Shown: piece after piece, positions 50,065 through 59,026 of the stretch | Layout: every line of letters begins with the position of its first letter | How positions within the stretch are numbered: the first letter of the stretch is position 1 | DNA from: Merdibacter sp965119685 | Lineage (GTDB): Bacteria > Bacillota_I > Bacilli_A > Erysipelotrichales > Erysipelotrichaceae | Length of the DNA stretch: 64,000 bases | Reading direction: 5' to 3' | Assembly: GCA_965119685.1 (NCBI GenBank) | Contig: OZ221971.1 | Location: 186,001-250,000 of the forward strand | Made by a program: the position numbers and the translations under genes | The notes under the pieces: generated by a model | What the model was told of the DNA's origin: nothing | Databases searched by the model: none | Seen by the model: only the letters and a program-made list of their open reading frames with translations

Positions 50065-51024
50065 TTATTTACGCACCAGCGGCGCGGTTCTCGTCTTCAT
50101 GTAATTTTCCATCCACGCTTCATCGGCAACCTCGAAGTACGCTTTGCCCGCTGCATCGAATTTCACCAGATATACGCAAGGCTCCTGCGTTTGGGTTGCC
50201 ACGGCAAAAGAGAAGCCCTCAATATTGGTCGCTACGCCCCATTCGCCTTTGTTGTTCATCGCAATCAAGGACATATCCCCCGCCTTGCCGCGGCGTTTTT
50301 TCAGCTCGGCGTCAAATTGAGAAACCGCGATGTCGCACGCTTCCTGCGGCGTCTTTCCCTCTTTCATCAAACGGACGATCTCATAGGACACACAGCCCTT
50401 CATCACATCCTCGCCCAAGCCTGTGGCACTGGCGCCGCCGACCTGCGAATCCACATAGAAACCGGAACCCGACAGCGGAGAATCACCGACACGTCCGGCA
50501 TGCTTCATGAACAATCCGCTCGTGCTCGTAGCCGCCGTCATGCTCGCATGCGCATCCAAGCAAACCATGCCTACCGTATCATGTCCCGAATATGGCTTTA
50601 ACTCCAGCTCCTTTGTTTCCTTCACCCGATTATGATAGTGAATCTTCGCCCGCTCCGTCAGCATGTTCTTTCGCTCAAAGCCATGGCGATGCGCATACTT
50701 CTCCGCTCCCGCGCCGACCAGGAAGTTATTGACCGGCTCCTTAGAGAGCGCACGGGCGATGCTCACCGGGTTGGCAAAGTCGTGGATGGCGCCGACACAG
50801 CCGATATCTAACGTATCGCCGTCCATAAACGCCGCATCCAGCTCTACTTCCATCTCCTCATTGGGCAGACCGCCGTAACCGACGCTCTTATAAAACTCAA
50901 AGTCCTCGACTGCGCGGATCGCCGTCTCAATCGCATCCTTGGCATTTTCGCCCGCTTTCAGCATCTTGTCGGCTTCGCTGATTCCCTCTAACGCCATGCG
51001 CCATGTCGCTATGATTCCATACAT
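50065..51024 (-). CDS. N4-(beta-N-acetylglucosaminyl)-L-asparaginase / isoaspartyl peptidase family
   Basis: An N-terminal nucleophile hydrolase, 319 residues, made as a precursor that cuts itself before Thr in SGHDTVGMVC. The beta subunit then holds the Thr nucleophile and the GRVGDSPLSGSGFYVDSQVG substrate loop. The family splits GlcNAc-Asn bonds or isoaspartyl peptides. The neighbouring PTS proteins favour the glycosyl-asparagine reaction. Confidence 0.9.
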   Translation of the reverse strand: MYGIIATWRMALEGISEADKMLKAGENAKDAIETAIRAVEDFEFYKSVGYGGLPNEEMEVELDAAFMDGDTLDIGCVGAIHDFANPVSIARALSKEPVNNFLVGAGAEKYAHRHGFERKNMLTERAKIHYHNRVKETKELELKPYSGHDTVGMVCLDAHASMTAATSTSGLFMKHAGRVGDSPLSGSGFYVDSQVGGASATGLGEDVMKGCVSYEIVRLMKEGKTPQEACDIAVSQFDAELKKRRGKAGDMSLIAMNNKGEWGVATNIEGFSFAVATQTQEPCVYLVKFDAAGKAYFEVADEAWMENYMKTRTAPLVRK

Positions 51025-51105
51025 TGTGATTTCCTCCTGTCTCTCCTCTGTATTGTACGCGTTTATCCTCTCTGATGGAAAGAAAAATCGCCGTGTCCAG
51101 CGATT

Positions 51106-51429
51106 TTATTGTTTCTTGAACTTTTTCATCAGGACGATTGCTTTCTTCAATACTTTTTCAGCATCCATCATACCATAATCTGTCGCATCAATGACAGCAA
51201 CCGGAATCTGATCCCCGTATTTGCGGTTGATCTCATCAAACAGAAACTTCGTCTGCGGACCGATCAAAATGCAGTCCAGCGGCGTAGATTCGATGACGTC
51301 CTGAATCTTCTTGTAAGAATGTGCCTGACACTCAATCGGCAGGTTGTGCTTGTTTGCGACATCCTGCATACGCTGTGCCATCATGCTCGTAGACATTCCC
51401 TGATCGCAAAATAAATATACTCGCTTCAT
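51106..51429 (-). CDS. PTS EIIB, lactose/cellobiose family
   Basis: A 107-residue phosphocarrier with the active Cys in YLFCDQGMSTSMMAQRM (residue 8). It lies 15 bases after the EIIA gene. No EIIC gene of this family is in the window, so it must work with a channel encoded elsewhere or serve in signalling. Confidence 0.92.
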   Translation of the reverse strand: MKRVYLFCDQGMSTSMMAQRMQDVANKHNLPIECQAHSYKKIQDVIESTPLDCILIGPQTKFLFDEINRKYGDQIPVAVIDATDYGMMDAEKVLKKAIVLMKKFKKQ

Positions 51430-51444
51430 CCTCTTGACCTCCTA

Positions 51445-51765
51445 TCACTTTTCAAGCGCCTGAAACTTTTTGAATACGGCAATCTGCTGTTCGGCAAACG
51501 CTTTGAACGTCTCCGCCGCCATCAGCTGATCCTCCGCGTGCATCAGCAGCATATTCACGGCGACACTCTCTCCCCCGGCTTCCTTTTGAATCAGGGAAGC
51601 ATGCGCCTCATGCCCTTTCAGATAGATTTCTTCACCCTCTTTGATCAGTGATTCTGCTTTTTCAAAATCATAATCCTGTGCTGCGCGTGCCGCTTCGATA
51701 TACATGGACTTAGCAGATCCCACACAGGAGATGATCTGGAAGCTGATCAGTTCCAAACCTTCCAT
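51445..51765 (-). CDS. PTS EIIA, lactose/cellobiose family
   Basis: A 106-residue helical phosphocarrier; the active His is in NMLLMHAEDQLM. It is the first gene of a five-gene minus-strand operon (EIIA, EIIB, glycosylasparaginase, M20 dipeptidase, CutC) and has a GGAGG ribosome binding site. Confidence 0.92.
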   Translation of the reverse strand: MEGLELISFQIISCVGSAKSMYIEAARAAQDYDFEKAESLIKEGEEIYLKGHEAHASLIQKEAGGESVAVNMLLMHAEDQLMAAETFKAFAEQQIAVFKKFQALEK

Positions 51766-52054
51766 AAGACCCTCCTTTTAACCTTTTCATCCATATTCTA
51801 CAATATTTATGGGGGATTTTCTATCAACCGTTTTTCCTAGTCATTAGGAAATCAACCCTTTATCGGCACACCCGGCAAGCAGGCTGCAGGAAGGGGATCT
51901 CTCCTTTGCTCATGGTGCAGACAAAAAGAAAAAGTAAGCCGCTCGGCGTGTTTTCTCATGCGGATTCCCTCATTGCTTCCTAAAACATAGGAAGCCGATT
52001 CCCCTTTCTCTGCGCATTTCCTAATATATAATAGCGTTAGAAAAGAGGTAGGAT

Positions 52055-53821
52055 ATGAAACAATATGAATGGAGCTTAGATGCTTTGTATCGCGGGTATG
52101 ACGATCCCGGCTTCCAAGCGGACTTACGCCGCTTACAAGAATTGAAACAGCAGGAGGAGACGCAGCTTTCCACATTAGAAAAGCTGGAAGATTGTGCGCG
52201 TTTGGACGGTGCTCTTGCGTGTTTAGAGGAGCTCAGGGATCTCACTTACCGCTTGAAGATGTATGCGCAGCTGCGGCTGAGCGTTGACGCCAACGATACG
52301 TCTAACAATGAGTTTTCGGGAATCATCAATGCGCTGTGCGCATCGCTCTCCCTCTATGAGGAAAAGCTGTGGTCGATGATCTTGGCGATCAAGGATTTGG
52401 ACTCCGCCATCGCACAAAGCGAACGTGCCAAGGGCTATGCGTTTTTGATCAAGGAGCGCAAAGCACAGCAGGCACATCGTCTCAGCGAGGAACAGGAAGC
52501 GATTTTAGCCATGATGTATCCCACCGGCAAAAAAGCGTTCTCGGACATGTATTATGCACTGACAGGCAATGCGACCGCCTGTTATGAGGGGAAGCAGCTG
52601 CCGCTCACACAGGTGAAAAACATGTGCCATGATACCTCCGGCGAGGTACGAAAAAAAGCCTTTATCGCTGAATGCAAGGCGTATGAGCCGATCGCCGAAC
52701 CGCTCTCGTTTGCCATCAGCGCCATCAAGCGCGAGCAGCTGGAGGAAGCACGGCTGCGGGGCTATCGCGATCCGTTAGAAAAGATGTTGGCGGAAAGCCG
52801 CATGAGCGAGGCAACCTTGCAGGTGATGATGGAGAGCATCCAATCGTATCTGCCCCACTTTCGCGCATATCTGCGCAAAAAGGCGTCCCTGCTTGGCTAT
52901 GAAAACGGTCTGCCATGGTATGAAATCTACGCCACCTTGGGCGAGTGTGATTTCCATTTCAGCATTGAGGAGTGCGAGCACTACATCCGCAAGCACTTTC
53001 AAGGAGTGAGCGAGCAGCTGTATCGGATGGTGACGCAGGCGTTTGACGAGCACTGGATCGACTATCCGACACGCCCCGGTAAACAGCCGGGCGCCTTCTG
53101 TGAGAATCTCGGATGGATTCGCCAAAGCCGCATCATTACCAACTATAACTACACGCTGAGCGACATCGTGACCGTCGCCCATGAACTGGGACATGCGTTC
53201 CATGGCATGATGATCGAGAATCAGCCGATTCTCAACCGTGACTATTGCATGCCGTTAGCCGAAACGGCGAGCACCTTTAACGAAAATCTGATCTATCACG
53301 CATTGGCAAATGACATGGATGAGAAAAACCGTCTGCTCGTCATCGACGCCCAGCTTTCGGCACTATGCCAAAACATCCTCGACATCTACGCCCGCTTCCT
53401 GTTTGAACAATCAGTGTTCGCACATGTGGAAAAAGGCTTCCTTACTGCAGACAAGCTCTGCGAGCTGATGAAGCAGGCGCTGCTCACCTCCTTTGGCGAT
53501 GGGTTAGACCCAAACTGGCTGCACCCTTATCGCTGGATCACCAAGGTGCATTACTACATCCCGGACATCGCCTACTATAATTTCCCTTATACCTTCGGCG
53601 CGCTGTTCTCCCGCGGTCTCTATGCGAAGTATGCGGCAGAGGGAAGCAGCTTCATCCCCAAGTATGAGGCGTTGCTACAGGCAACGACCACCCATACGGT
53701 TGAGGATGTCGCCGCGATTGCGGACATCGATCTGACAAAGGCCGACTTCTGGAAGCAGAGCCTGCAATCCATCGTCGATCAGATGGAGCAGTTTCTGGCG
53801 GCGGCAAACGCGAGGTCGTAA
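52055..53821 (+). CDS. pepF: oligoendopeptidase F (M3 family)
   Basis: A cytoplasmic zinc oligopeptidase, 588 residues. The zinc motif is VAHELGHAFHG (HExxH), with the third ligand Glu in PLAETASTFNE. Length and helical N-terminal half match PepF. AGAGGTAGG precedes the start. The M19 dipeptidase gene follows after two bases, so both likely finish peptide breakdown together. Confidence 0.94.
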   Translation: MKQYEWSLDALYRGYDDPGFQADLRRLQELKQQEETQLSTLEKLEDCARLDGALACLEELRDLTYRLKMYAQLRLSVDANDTSNNEFSGIINALCASLSLYEEKLWSMILAIKDLDSAIAQSERAKGYAFLIKERKAQQAHRLSEEQEAILAMMYPTGKKAFSDMYYALTGNATACYEGKQLPLTQVKNMCHDTSGEVRKKAFIAECKAYEPIAEPLSFAISAIKREQLEEARLRGYRDPLEKMLAESRMSEATLQVMMESIQSYLPHFRAYLRKKASLLGYENGLPWYEIYATLGECDFHFSIEECEHYIRKHFQGVSEQLYRMVTQAFDEHWIDYPTRPGKQPGAFCENLGWIRQSRIITNYNYTLSDIVTVAHELGHAFHGMMIENQPILNRDYCMPLAETASTFNENLIYHALANDMDEKNRLLVIDAQLSALCQNILDIYARFLFEQSVFAHVEKGFLTADKLCELMKQALLTSFGDGLDPNWLHPYRWITKVHYYIPDIAYYNFPYTFGALFSRGLYAKYAAEGSSFIPKYEALLQATTTHTVEDVAAIADIDLTKADFWKQSLQSIVDQMEQFLAAANARS

Positions 53822-53823
53822 TC

Positions 53824-54738
53824 ATGTGGTTTGCCAATCTGCACGATGACATCGGCAACGACATCTACGAGCATCGATTTACCCAGCCTGATCGTCTCGA
53901 TGCGTTTCACTACCCGCGCTTTCATCAGGGCGGCATGCGTTTTTCTGCCATCGTCTGCTGCTTCAGCGGGAATGAGGACTGGGAACAGATGCAGGCAACG
54001 ATCGCTTACAGTGAGGCGGCCGTGCAAAAAAGCGCCCACTTCTCGTTTCATGACGATCGCGAGATTCAGGTCTTTCTCGCCGTGGAGGGGATGTGCGGCA
54101 TCCGTGAGGATGTGGAAGAAAAGGTACAATGGCTGTATGAACATCATGTGCGTATGGGATCGCTTTGCTGGAACGATGAGAATGCGTTAGCCACCGGCGC
54201 CAAGCGGGGCAATCGACCGCTGAGCATGCTGGGGGAAAGAGTCGTTCGTGAGATGAACCGGTTAGGGATGGCGGTGGATACGAGCCATTGCTGCGAGTGG
54301 AACTTTTATGACATCGCCCGCATCTCCTCTGCGCCTATCCTCGCTTCTCACAGCAACGTGAAAGGGCTGTATGATCACTATCGCAACCTGAGCGACTTGC
54401 AGCTGGCGGCCATCCGTGAAAAGGGCGGCTTGGTCGGCGGCATTCCGGTGCGCTGGTTTGTCAAAAGGAAAGAGGAGCAGGCGACGCTGGAAGATTTTAT
54501 CGAAGTGTTGGTCTATTTGAAGGAGCGCATCGGCGTCGAGCACATCGCGCTGGGCTTTGATTTTATGGATTATATCGAAGGCATGGAGGAAAGCAATGTC
54601 GTCGGTATGCGGGATATTACCCAAATCGCTCATATTGCGGACGCATTGGCAAAGCACGGCTTTACAAAGATGGAAATTACGCGCATCTGTTATCAGAACG
54701 CGAAAGACTTCATGGCGAACTATCTGATGAATATGTAA
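53824..54738 (+). CDS. membrane dipeptidase family (M19)
   Basis: A 304-residue zinc dipeptidase of the renal dipeptidase family. Metal and catalytic residues are visible in NLHDDIG (HxD), FLAVEGMCG (Glu), DTSHCCEWNF (His) and LASHSNVKGL (His), followed by ALGFDFMDYI. No signal peptide, so cytoplasmic. Probably co-transcribed with pepF; a terminator follows. Confidence 0.92.
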   Translation: MWFANLHDDIGNDIYEHRFTQPDRLDAFHYPRFHQGGMRFSAIVCCFSGNEDWEQMQATIAYSEAAVQKSAHFSFHDDREIQVFLAVEGMCGIREDVEEKVQWLYEHHVRMGSLCWNDENALATGAKRGNRPLSMLGERVVREMNRLGMAVDTSHCCEWNFYDIARISSAPILASHSNVKGLYDHYRNLSDLQLAAIREKGGLVGGIPVRWFVKRKEEQATLEDFIEVLVYLKERIGVEHIALGFDFMDYIEGMEESNVVGMRDITQIAHIADALAKHGFTKMEITRICYQNAKDFMANYLMNM

Positions 54739-54744
54739 TAGAAA

Positions 54745-54780
54745 ATGCAAGCGACACTGGAAATCGCTTGCATCTTTTTA
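54745..54780. terminator. terminator after the M19 dipeptidase gene
   Basis: ATGCAAGCGA / TCGCTTGCAT, a perfect 10-bp stem with T-rich flanks, between convergent genes. Confidence 0.88.
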
Positions 54781-54825
54781 TTAGATAATCACTGAACAAG
54801 ATGTATCAGCGACAGTCTGTTTTCT

Positions 54826-55398
54826 TCACCCTTCTCTTTTTATATCTTCCTTCGGATTAGCCGCACCATACTGCCCACCGATACCATCCCTTCGCTCCCA
54901 TAATCGATGAGCGATGTCTGCATTGCGCAGATACGGATTTTCCATCCATGCAAGGACGCCATCAATATCCCGCACAAGAACGCCCGCCTGCTTCATCGCC
55001 GTCATCCACTCCCCCATCTCTCTGTAATACTGCGTATGAAATTCATAGCTGTCATTGGCTTTTCCTGTCAGATATACATCGAGATACGCTTCCATCTGCG
55101 GCAATACTTTGGAGGCAATGCGGCAAAACACCACGGACACCTCCGCCCTTGCCAGCTGAGAATAGGCGAGAGACAGCTGCTCTTGACCAAGGCATAGCGT
55201 CATCCCCTGCGCATCATAACTCAATTCTCCGCGCAAAACACGTCCGTAAAACAACGAGGGCACCGCCAACAGCTTCTCTTCGCTTCGGCGTATCGATAGA
55301 TCGATAATCTCCCTTTGCAGATATTCTTGCAGTGCCGCTTTTCGCCGCTTCCCTGCTTTCACACCTTTTGATACATCCTTATTTTCCGCGGCTTTCAT
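54826..55398 (-). CDS. hypothetical protein, partner of the membrane MerR-like protein
   Basis: A 190-residue soluble protein with a basic, helical start (KAGKRRKAALQEYLQREIID) and a mixed second half. No family is recognised. Its start overlaps the stop of the MerR-like gene, so the two are coupled and probably work together. Confidence 0.65.
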   Translation of the reverse strand: MKAAENKDVSKGVKAGKRRKAALQEYLQREIIDLSIRRSEEKLLAVPSLFYGRVLRGELSYDAQGMTLCLGQEQLSLAYSQLARAEVSVVFCRIASKVLPQMEAYLDVYLTGKANDSYEFHTQYYREMGEWMTAMKQAGVLVRDIDGVLAWMENPYLRNADIAHRLWERRDGIGGQYGAANPKEDIKREG

Positions 55399-56468
55399 CA
55401 GTGCTTTTGCTTTTTTTCCTTTTTACGATTCGTCAACCAGCGATACAGCGATTCCTGATGCCATTTGCGACGGTTCCAATAAAACTGATTCAAAATCTGA
55501 TACGCCTGCTCATGCGGAAGTTCCAGCACACGCCACAGCTGCTTGGGATCGATCCACTTCGGCGCTTTGTCATGCAGGATGCGAAGCGCCGTCATAAACT
55601 GCTTCTCTCCATGAAACAATTCAGAATCTAAACGGATCGCGCGATCATCCTTGCTGAACACCGTGAGATAAAACTTAAAGAAACCGTCGCCTCCTACAAA
55701 CATGCCGGCCTCCTGTACGCCCGCTTTGACTGCCGCGATGTCCTCATAAGCGATAAAATCCATACAGGAAAGATAATCGTTATGCGTAATACCCTTCCAA
55801 TAGCTCCATGCGCTGCTCTTGGTATTTTTATCGATATAGTAAAGCCCTTCTTCCCGCAGCTCATAATAGACGTTTTTATTCGCATAAATACTGAAGATCA
55901 CGGTCAGGATGGCAGCTGCAGCCGCCACGATAAATACGATCATCCCCTGCTGTGCGCCATGCAGCGGATATTGAGTATGGGAGATGAGCGTGGAGATCTG
56001 ATAGATGACAAGAGCGGCAATCCCTGTGACGAGTATGACGCTCAAGCAAAGCTCCAGCAGGATGCGGCGCCGGCTGAGCCGATTCTTTACATTACTGCAA
56101 AGCAGCTGCCCGCCTTTCACTACATGCTTTGACTTTGATAACGTCTTTCGCTCCAACGCTTCCTCATAAAGTCTCGTTGTATAATCGCTGAGCGGAAGCT
56201 TTTGTTCCTCAATCGTCTCACACAACTCTAACAGATACTGCACATCTGCCTTTTGCGCCAACAGCTGCTCCCGCCGCTGCCGCATCAGTTCCTCCATGCT
56301 CGCCTGTTTGCGATAATACTTGCGGATGTCCTCTATCGGTACGCCTAACGCGCGCAGAACCTTGATCTGACGCAGACGCTCAATATCATGTGTATTGTAT
56401 TCCCGATAACCGTTTTCCTCCCGTCCGGCGCTGATGAGCCCCTTCAAAAAAAAGTAGTTTAACATCAT
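55398..56468 (-). CDS. MerR-like regulator with membrane domain, lacking its N-terminus
   Basis: The 356-residue frame begins in the middle of a MerR helix-turn-helix: NYFFLKGLISAGREENGYRE, then YNTHDIERLRQIKVLRALGV. A coiled coil, two membrane helices (about residues 135-200) and a C-terminal cytoplasmic domain follow. The first 15-20 residues of the MerR fold (the first helix and turn) are absent, and an in-frame stop lies shortly upstream. No convincing ribosome binding site precedes ATG 56468. The prophage begins right there, so the gene was probably cut by integration. It may now be inactive. Confidence 0.75.
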   Translation of the reverse strand: MMLNYFFLKGLISAGREENGYREYNTHDIERLRQIKVLRALGVPIEDIRKYYRKQASMEELMRQRREQLLAQKADVQYLLELCETIEEQKLPLSDYTTRLYEEALERKTLSKSKHVVKGGQLLCSNVKNRLSRRRILLELCLSVILVTGIAALVIYQISTLISHTQYPLHGAQQGMIVFIVAAAAAILTVIFSIYANKNVYYELREEGLYYIDKNTKSSAWSYWKGITHNDYLSCMDFIAYEDIAAVKAGVQEAGMFVGGDGFFKFYLTVFSKDDRAIRLDSELFHGEKQFMTALRILHDKAPKWIDPKQLWRVLELPHEQAYQILNQFYWNRRKWHQESLYRWLTNRKKEKKQKH

Positions 56469-56576
56469 TTTTCGTCGCTCATAACGCTATAAACATGCGT
56501 TTTTATTACTCTTTATGTATATCAATCATCAGCTAATAACAATGCTTTTTATGAAAACTTAGGCATATTTTAGGCA

Positions 56577-56609
56577 TTAAAAAAAGCCCTCGCCCGATAT
56601 GGACGAGGG
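56577..56609 (-). terminator. terminator of the prophage late operon
   Basis: CCCTCGTCC / GGGCGAGGG stem and seven T on the minus strand, just after the lysin stop. Two TTAGGCAT copies lie beside it. Confidence 0.9.
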
Positions 56610-56615
56610 TATTTG

Positions 56616-57566
56616 CTATGCTAACTTTTTGTTGACTGCCGCCTGTACTTCGTTATAGTCATATCCAGCGGCTTCCAATGCCTTTTTGCGGGCTGTACCG
56701 TTGCCGTACTTTCCATCAATGACATCCTGTACGACTTTGCTTGTAACCTGCTTCTTGGTTGATACTCCCAGCTGTTTATTTACTTCTGCTTGCACAGCAT
56801 CGTAATCATACCCAGCTGCCTCTAGCTTCTTTTTGCGCTCCGAGCCATTGCCCCATTTGCCGGCAATGACTTCTTTTGCGATCTGTGAAACGCTTTTTGA
56901 TGGCGTGCTGGAAGTGGAAGAACCACCGTTCAGCTTGGCATTGACCTTGTTTTGGATCGTGTCATAGTCATAGCCTGCAGCTTCCAAACGATTTTTACGA
57001 TCTGTTCCATTGCCCCATTTTCCAGCGATGACCTCATCAACGATCGTATCCACTGACTTTTTATCAGTGCTGGAAGTAGTCTTTTCGCCTAATTCTTCCT
57101 TGATCATATTCAAGAAACGCTGCCAACCCATATCAAGCGTGCGGTGCGGGCAATACTTATCAGAATAGTCCTGATGTTTTGTAACCTTATCAATGCCCCA
57201 GCCGCGTTTCTGCAACTGCTGTGCAATGAATTTTGCAGCCAACTTTTCCGAATTGATAAAGCGTGGTCCGCCACTCTTGGAATAACAGATTTCAATGGCA
57301 ATGCCATAGCGATTGCCTGTACCATTTGCGCCATCGCCTGCATGCCATGCGTTGCGATCTAACGGAATGCCCTGCACAACTTCCTTATCGTCCACCGCGA
57401 AGTGGAAGGATACCTCGTTGTCGTTACGGATCATATATGCGATCTCATTTGCTGCCGACGCGTCGTTGGCAGTGTTATGAACGACGATACGCGTTGGCGT
57501 CATCGAATAAGGACATTTGATATTGTACTTCGCCTTATCAACTAAGTTTTGAACAACTTTTATCAT
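56616..57566 (-). CDS. phage endolysin: N-acetylmuramoyl-L-alanine amidase with three Cpl-7 repeats
   Basis: It cuts the amide bond of peptidoglycan at lysis. The 316-residue protein has an N-terminal amidase_2 domain (zinc ligands in IVVHNTAND, VTKHQDYSDKYCPHR) to about residue 155. Three Cpl-7-type wall-binding repeats follow (IVDEVIAGKWGNGTDRKNRL, IAKEVIAGKWGNGSERKKKL, VVQDVIDGKYGNGTARKKAL). Its start overlaps the upstream gene by four bases. Confidence 0.95.
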   Translation of the reverse strand: MIKVVQNLVDKAKYNIKCPYSMTPTRIVVHNTANDASAANEIAYMIRNDNEVSFHFAVDDKEVVQGIPLDRNAWHAGDGANGTGNRYGIAIEICYSKSGGPRFINSEKLAAKFIAQQLQKRGWGIDKVTKHQDYSDKYCPHRTLDMGWQRFLNMIKEELGEKTTSSTDKKSVDTIVDEVIAGKWGNGTDRKNRLEAAGYDYDTIQNKVNAKLNGGSSTSSTPSKSVSQIAKEVIAGKWGNGSERKKKLEAAGYDYDAVQAEVNKQLGVSTKKQVTSKVVQDVIDGKYGNGTARKKALEAAGYDYNEVQAAVNKKLA

Positions 57567-57838
57567 GCTTTTTCCTCCTCTTTTTCTTCAATCCTTGTAA
57601 TTCTCAACTCATGTCGATCTAGTAGCTTTTCGTTGATATGCTGCCGTTTTACGATGTTGTCGATTTGTTTTCCATGCGTTTCAATTAGCTTGTCCTGCTT
57701 CTCATTATCGGCGCTCACACGCTCCAGCAGAGCCGTTAAACGTGTAATACTGGTGTTTAGCTTTATCACTGGTGCCATTATCCCGATGATCGCTCCTACG
57801 CCGATGACGACCGCATAGATTGCATCTGCTTCTGCCAT
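57563..57838 (-). CDS. phage lysis accessory protein with N-terminal membrane helix and coiled coil
   Basis: A 91-residue protein: one hydrophobic helix at residues 8-25, then a long heptad-rich coiled coil (LTALLERVSADNEKQDKLIE). It resembles XhlA-type proteins that help holins. It lies between holin and endolysin genes and overlaps the latter. Confidence 0.75.
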   Translation of the reverse strand: MAEADAIYAVVIGVGAIIGIMAPVIKLNTSITRLTALLERVSADNEKQDKLIETHGKQIDNIVKRQHINEKLLDRHELRITRIEEKEEEKA

Positions 57839-57840
57839 AG

Positions 57841-58113
57841 CTATTCCTCTTTCGTTCCCTCGATGAAACGGGTAAACGCCTGATGCAGACCTGTAGATGC
57901 AAGGCCCATCAACGCGCCGTAGATCGCGTTCTCAAGGGTGAATCCGCTAATCGCCAAATTCAACGCCAGACCTACGATTGCTAAGATCAGCGGGATAAGT
58001 TTGTTCGGCACGAAGTCAAGCGAATGCTTTAACAGGTAGCCGATGACTAGGCATGCAACCATCACCGCCAAAACAAAGTACTGTGTCAATTCTTCAAAAT
58101 TCATCATGTTCAT
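57841..58113 (-). CDS. phage holin
   Basis: A 90-residue protein with three hydrophobic segments (LAVMVACLVIGYLL, LIPLILAIVGLALNL, NAIYGALMGLASTG) and a charged C-terminus. It fits the phage A118-type holin family. It forms the pore that lets the endolysin act. Confidence 0.85.
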   Translation of the reverse strand: MNMMNFEELTQYFVLAVMVACLVIGYLLKHSLDFVPNKLIPLILAIVGLALNLAISGFTLENAIYGALMGLASTGLHQAFTRFIEGTKEE

Positions 58114-58171
58114 CCTTTCTGCACGAGTTTAATGCCATCGCGAGGCAAAAGAAAAGGACAGTGCATGTCCT

Positions 58172-59014
58172 TTAAGATTCGCAAGAGAATGCTATTGTCT
58201 TTCCGCCGTATAATCCCAATAAGTAAACACTTCCTGCTGTGACATTCGCCGAAGGAGTAATCGCTAGATATAGTTTTCCGTTTGCATAATTTACTACGGA
58301 TACATTAGATATTCCAACTCCTTTTGATTGAATCAGCCTTAAATCCAAAGCGTCCACCTCAATATTAGGAGTGTCCATTAAACAAGGGACGTCTACTCCA
58401 GCATACAGTAGCGACGCGTTTTCGGCGTAGCAAACCCCAAGCGGTACATATTGGCTAGGTGAATCATTCACAATGCCATAGAGCCTTGTTTGACACCTTG
58501 CCAAAGCGATGGCGTAATCTTCCGGGACATGAGCGTAAGCAATATTACCTTTATCAATTCGCGCATAATAGATATTTATTGATGTTCCTTTTTCAGTGAA
58601 CATAAAAGTAAATCGTAAATATTGCCCATCATAGGAAACAAGTATATTGAATCCGCTATACTTTTGTATGATTGATGAATTGGACGTATCAAATTGGAAT
58701 GTATAGATGTTTCCGTTTATGTTTGTAACAATGGTATATAGCCCGCTCATGCTAATTTCAATTTTTTGCTGTAAATACGAATATTGATTCACTTCCCCAG
58801 TAGAAGCGAATGTAACGTATCCATCATTTACAGTAAGCGATATATTTCCAAGATTACTGATTTTCCAACAATCAACCGTATTAGTCCAACCCTCAATACC
58901 ATTTGAAGCATAACTACCTTTCCCTCTCTGATTGATTTTAAAATCGCCATTTATCAACAAGTTCATAGGCGGTGTCATATTTTCAAGAACAGTCCGCTTT
59001 ATTAGACTCAGCAT
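58172..59014 (-). CDS. phage tail-fibre / receptor-binding module, 280 aa
   Basis: A structural protein that begins MLSLIKRTVLEN and continues NLLINGDFKINQRGKGSYAS, a beta-rich head domain seen in many Firmicute tail proteins. It is paralogous to the next upstream gene over most of its length. GGAGG sits in a TATAA / TTATA hairpin loop just before ATG, so start access may be structured. Confidence 0.8.
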   Translation of the reverse strand: MLSLIKRTVLENMTPPMNLLINGDFKINQRGKGSYASNGIEGWTNTVDCWKISNLGNISLTVNDGYVTFASTGEVNQYSYLQQKIEISMSGLYTIVTNINGNIYTFQFDTSNSSIIQKYSGFNILVSYDGQYLRFTFMFTEKGTSINIYYARIDKGNIAYAHVPEDYAIALARCQTRLYGIVNDSPSQYVPLGVCYAENASLLYAGVDVPCLMDTPNIEVDALDLRLIQSKGVGISNVSVVNYANGKLYLAITPSANVTAGSVYLLGLYGGKTIAFSCES

Positions 59015-59026
59015 TTATAACCCTCC

